Below, one piece after another: positions 14,487 to 17,369 of a stretch of DNA of 17,369 nucleotides. The notes under the pieces are model-generated. The model searched no databases and was not told the DNA's origin. It saw only the letters and a list, made by a program, of their open reading frames with translations. The translations under genes and the position numbers were made by a program. This DNA is from Ignavibacteriales bacterium. Its GTDB lineage: Bacteria; Bacteroidota; Ignavibacteria; Ignavibacteriales; Ignavibacteriaceae. Location: NCBI GenBank assembly GCA_027347125.1, contig DAIERC010000120.1, forward strand, positions 1 to 17,369, in the 5' to 3' direction. The stretch's first letter is position 1, and each line of letters opens with the position of its first letter.

Positions 14487-16559
14487 ATGGCAGAAAATTC
14501 TTCTTCAGCTTCCAATTTCAAGCCTTATATATCCGATGCACAAAATGTTCCTGAATTTACCTTAAAGTCAATTCTTATAGGCGCATTTTTTGGAATACTA
14601 TTTGGCGCAGCGTCAGTGTTTCTTGCCTTAAAAGCGGGGTTAACAGTCTCGGCTTCAATTCCAATTGCGGTATTAGCAATTTCAATTGGTAGAAAATATT
14701 TTAAAACAACAATTCTTGAAAATAATATAATTCAAACAACCGGATCAGCCGGCGAATCCATTGCCGCAGGAGTTGTTTTTACATTACCTGCTTTCTTATT
14801 TATGTCGTTAAATGATAGCGGCGTAAGTGTAGGTGCGGGTTTTTTTAATTACTGGACAATTTTTTTCTTAGCGATGTTCGGAGGTATTCTCGGAACATTA
14901 ATGATGATTCCACTCCGTCGTTCATTAATTGTGAATGAACACGGAACGTTGCCGTATCCTGAAGGAACTGCATGCGCTTCTGTTTTAATTGCCGGCGATA
15001 AAGGCGGAGATTTTGCTAAAACCGCATATCAGGGTTTATCTGTTGCCCTTGGGTATGCATTACTTCAAAGAGTCTTTCATGTAATTTCCGAAGCGCCGGC
15101 GTGGGTTACATCTCAAACAAATAAATTCTTTCCCTCCGCAACAATAAACGGCGAAATAACTCCCGAATACTTAGGCGTTGGTTATATAATTGGCCCTAAA
15201 ATAGCGGGTGTTTTAGTTGCCGGCGGCGTGCTTGCCTGGCTAGGTTTTATACCGTTGTTAGCATCTCTGGTGCATCCTAGTGTTATTGCTACCCAGCTTG
15301 TAAAACTAGGTTACTTGAAAGATGTAATGACTACGGGCGGGCCCGGAGGATGGGATCCTGTTAAACAAACTTTTACCAGTTTTCCCGAAGCAATCTACAG
15401 CGCCTACGTTAGACAGATTGGCGCCGGTGCCGTTGCCGCGGGTGGATTTATGACTTTAATAAAAACTTTTCCAACTATCATCTCTTCATTTAAGGGAAGT
15501 CTTGCTTCTCTTAAAAATAGAAATAGCGTGGCAAAAGTAGCCAGAACCGATAATGATCTTTCTTTTATGATGGTTATCGTCGGTAGTGTTGGACTAGTTG
15601 TTTTGATGGCTTTGTTGCCGCAAATGCCGGGCGATTCAATCATAAATAAATTACTTATCGGATTGCTCATCGTATTATTCGGATTCTTTTTCGTTACTGT
15701 TTCAAGCCGCATTGTTGGTATTATTGGTTCAAGCTCCAATCCCATTTCTGGCATGACCATCGCAACCTTAATGGCAACAGCACTAATTTTTATTGCGGTT
15801 GGTTGGACGGGAAGAGTATATGAACCGATGGCTTTGGTTGTTGGAAGTATGATTTGTATTGCTGCCGCCAATGCCGGCGCAACTTCACAGGATTTGAAAA
15901 CCGGTTATTTGGTTGGCGCTACACCCAGAAATCAGCAACTGGCGCTTTTTATCGGCGCTATAGTATCATCAATTGTTATCGGTGCTACCATTCAAATTCT
16001 TGATCATCCCACGCCTGATATGATTGCACAGGGAATAACTCATGCAATCGGCAGCGATAGATTTCCTGCACCGCAAGGTACTTTGATGGCAACGCTTATC
16101 AAGGGCTTGCTCTCGTTTAATCTTGATTGGCAATTTGTTCTTGTTGGTGTTTTTCTGGCGATAACAATAGAGTTGTGCGGTGTTAATGCGCTTTCATTTG
16201 CTGTTGGAGCTTATCTACCTTTATCAACAACTCTTCCGATTTTTGTTGGCGGCGCCATAAAAGGGCTATCTGATAAAGTTGCAAAACGCAAAGGTGAAAA
16301 GGTTGAAGATAGTGAGCTGGGCAGCGGAAGTTTATTTGCTACCGGCTTGGTTGCCGGGGGAGCACTGGCCGGTGTAATAGTGGCACTTTTATCTGTTAAT
16401 GAAAATATCTATAATTTCTTTAAGCGAATAGATACCGAAGGCTTTATTTCCGGTATTATTGGCTCAACAGGTTATGATATTCTTGGAGTTTTCTTCTTTG
16501 CTTTTATGGGAATAATTTTATACAAAGTATCTAGAAAGCCTCAAGCTAAAATTGAATAA
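14487..16559 (+). CDS. OPT-family oligopeptide transporter
   Basis: This 690-residue polytopic membrane protein belongs to the oligopeptide transporter (OPT) superfamily, probably the prokaryotic TIGR00733-type branch. Members are proton-coupled importers of short peptides or metal chelates. Characteristic segments are ASVFLALKAGLTVSASIPIAVL near the N-terminus, NIIQTTGSAGESIAAGVVFTLPA (about 75-97), NEHGTLPYPEGTACASVL (about 150-167), the C-terminal half ISGMTIATLMATALIF, ANAGATSQDLKTGYLVGATPRNQQ (about 471-494) and LCGVNALSFAVGAYLPLSTT. About 14-16 membrane helices can be drawn, and length and order are complete for the family. The ATG is fixed by AAGGAG. The MFS gene begins 14 bp after its stop, so the two are probably co-transcribed. 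The exact substrate cannot be read from sequence. Confidence 0.93.
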   Translation: MAENSSSASNFKPYISDAQNVPEFTLKSILIGAFFGILFGAASVFLALKAGLTVSASIPIAVLAISIGRKYFKTTILENNIIQTTGSAGESIAAGVVFTLPAFLFMSLNDSGVSVGAGFFNYWTIFFLAMFGGILGTLMMIPLRRSLIVNEHGTLPYPEGTACASVLIAGDKGGDFAKTAYQGLSVALGYALLQRVFHVISEAPAWVTSQTNKFFPSATINGEITPEYLGVGYIIGPKIAGVLVAGGVLAWLGFIPLLASLVHPSVIATQLVKLGYLKDVMTTGGPGGWDPVKQTFTSFPEAIYSAYVRQIGAGAVAAGGFMTLIKTFPTIISSFKGSLASLKNRNSVAKVARTDNDLSFMMVIVGSVGLVVLMALLPQMPGDSIINKLLIGLLIVLFGFFFVTVSSRIVGIIGSSSNPISGMTIATLMATALIFIAVGWTGRVYEPMALVVGSMICIAAANAGATSQDLKTGYLVGATPRNQQLALFIGAIVSSIVIGATIQILDHPTPDMIAQGITHAIGSDRFPAPQGTLMATLIKGLLSFNLDWQFVLVGVFLAITIELCGVNALSFAVGAYLPLSTTLPIFVGGAIKGLSDKVAKRKGEKVEDSELGSGSLFATGLVAGGALAGVIVALLSVNENIYNFFKRIDTEGFISGIIGSTGYDILGVFFFAFMGIILYKVSRKPQAKIE

Positions 16560-16564
16560 GGGGG
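16558..16564 (+). promoter_or_regulatory. Shine-Dalgarno site of the MFS gene
   Basis: AAGGGGG overlaps the OPT stop codon and lies 9 bases before the TTG at 16574. It fixes the start of the downstream gene and indicates coupled translation. Confidence 0.65.
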
Positions 16565-16573
16565 AACTAAAAA

Positions 16574-17369
16574 TTGTTCGGAGTTATTCAATCTAACAAT
16601 AACGGCATTAGAAAAGAACCATCCGCCTTTTATAGGTGGATGGTTCTTTTTTTTGTAAGCCTTGCCATGTTCGGCAATTATTATGTTTACGACAGCATAA
16701 GTCCACTTGCCGATTTACTTACCAAGCAGCTCCATTTTTCTGATTCCAGCATCGGCCTGCTGAACGCTATTTACAGTATTCCAAACGTGTTCATGGTATT
16801 AATCGGCGGGATTGTAATAGACAAAATCGGCACACGAATTTCCACCTTTGTTTTCGCATTGCTTTGTCTTTTGGGAGCCGCGCTTACTGCGGCTACCGGA
16901 ACACTTACCATGATGGCGATTGGAAGGCTTGTGTTCGGCCTTGGCGCCGAATCGTTAATTGTTGCCGTAACAACTGTTATCGGAAGATGGTTTAAAGGCA
17001 AAGAATTATCTTTCGCGTTCGGACTTAATTTAACGCTTGCCCGTCTTGGCTCTTTTGCCGCGCTTAATTCGCCGAGCTGGGGAAAATCTTTGTATGATAA
17101 TTGGCAGGTGCCGCTTTTAATTTCGGTAGCAACAGCGGTTATTTCCGTTGTTGCAGTAATCATTTATTGGGGAATGGATGTTTATGCCGAGAAAAATTTT
17201 ACGTTAAGACCTGTTCCCAAACAAGATGAAATTAATTTTAAGGAAGTCTTTAGCTTTTCAAAATCTTATTGGCTAGTCGTGATGCTTTGCGTTACTTTTT
17301 ATTCCGCAATTTTTCCTTTTCAAACTTTTGCGGTAAAATTTTTCATTCATGTTCATAATACTTCAAGAG
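16574..17369 (+). CDS. MFSD1-like major facilitator superfamily transporter (3' end outside window)
   Basis: The frame is open from TTG 16574 to the right edge, giving 265 visible residues and about seven membrane helices, which is over half of an MFS transporter. After a short polar N-terminus, helix 1 is WMVLFFVSLAMFGNYYVYD. Signature segments follow: YSIPNVFMVLIGGIVIDKIGTR (helix 2 and the MFS loop motif), GRLVFGLGAESLIVA, and RWFKGKELSFAFGLNLTLARLGS. They closely resemble animal MFSD1, a lysosomal transporter reported to move dipeptides. With the OPT peptide transporter 14 bp upstream, a role in peptide movement is plausible but inferred. TTG is chosen for its AAGGGGG site; the in-frame ATGs at 16640 and 16667 would remove part or all of helix 1. 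A terminator-like hairpin lies within codons 14-27. Confidence 0.85.
   Translation, partial: MFGVIQSNNNGIRKEPSAFYRWMVLFFVSLAMFGNYYVYDSISPLADLLTKQLHFSDSSIGLLNAIYSIPNVFMVLIGGIVIDKIGTRISTFVFALLCLLGAALTAATGTLTMMAIGRLVFGLGAESLIVAVTTVIGRWFKGKELSFAFGLNLTLARLGSFAALNSPSWGKSLYDNWQVPLLISVATAVISVVAVIIYWGMDVYAEKNFTLRPVPKQDEINFKEVFSFSKSYWLVVMLCVTFYSAIFPFQTFAVKFFIHVHNTSR
16614..16654 (+). terminator. Strong intrinsic-terminator-like hairpin inside the MFS coding start
   Basis: AAGAACCATCCGCC (16614-16627) pairs with GGTGGATGGTTCTT (16635-16648) through 14 base pairs including one G-U. The loop is TTTTATA, and the T-run spans 16647-16654 (eight T). This is a textbook rho-independent terminator about 55 bases after the OPT stop, yet it overlaps the N-terminal codons of the MFS gene. 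Confidence 0.75.

Noticed and set aside
15404..15871. 155-codon open frame antisense to the OPT gene
   Set aside because: It is a by-product of the OPT codon pattern on the opposite strand; the product has no recognisable family features and the sense gene is certain.
16640..16642. ATG inside the hairpin as the MFS start, leaving the hairpin as a simple OPT terminator
   Set aside because: It would begin inside helix 1 without a ribosome site, while TTG 16574 has AAGGGGG at good spacing. It is not fully excluded.
16771..17163. 130-codon open frame antisense to the MFS gene
   Set aside because: It has low-complexity Thr/Ala/Ile composition as expected from the reverse of a membrane-protein gene, and the sense frame has clear MFS motifs.

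Overview
The window is AT-rich, gene-dense bacterial chromosome. It encodes 16 proteins on both strands, with no rRNA, tRNA, IS element or CRISPR array that I can see. It comes from a Gram-negative, LPS-making bacterium: kdsA, kdsD and an lptC-lptA-lptB set are present. A secreted 838-residue PIG-L protein, a long OstA-like protein, TIGR02757 and SatD/DUF3307 genes point to the Bacteroidota/Chlorobi/Ignavibacteria group. Clear Shine-Dalgarno sites before several genes fit Ignavibacteria or Chlorobi better than typical Bacteroidetes. This placement is inferred from gene content, not from a marker phylogeny.

Layout. (1) 1-1453: the end of a phosphate-uptake operon, pstB (cut at the left edge) then phoU. 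(2) 1459-4678, minus strand: a secreted PIG-L/LmbE-type deacetylase gene followed by a TetR-type regulator. (3) 4917-10406: an envelope block with kdsA, an unrecognised 259-residue protein, kdsD, lptC, lptA-like/OstA and lptB. It makes Kdo precursors and moves LPS from the inner membrane across the periplasm. (4) 10457-11963: an unusual CPBP membrane protein and pdxJ, with a good promoter ahead of them and a hairpin behind. (5) 12023-14344: three palindromes at an exact 28-bp period, then satD, a DUF3307 membrane protein gene and a TIGR02757 gene. (6) 14487-17369: an OPT-family oligopeptide transporter and an MFSD1-like MFS gene cut by the right edge.

Most worth following up: the SatD protein reads as a degenerate GGDEF/nucleotidyl-cyclase fold with a GDEF signature and a C-terminal helix-turn-helix. 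Its gene lies directly behind the operator-like array and 2 bp from a multi-pass membrane partner, which suggests an uncharacterised signalling or regulatory module. A textbook intrinsic-terminator hairpin lies inside the first codons of the MFS gene, between two putative peptide transporters. No stretch over 300 bp lacks a gene; the longest gap is 4679-4916.
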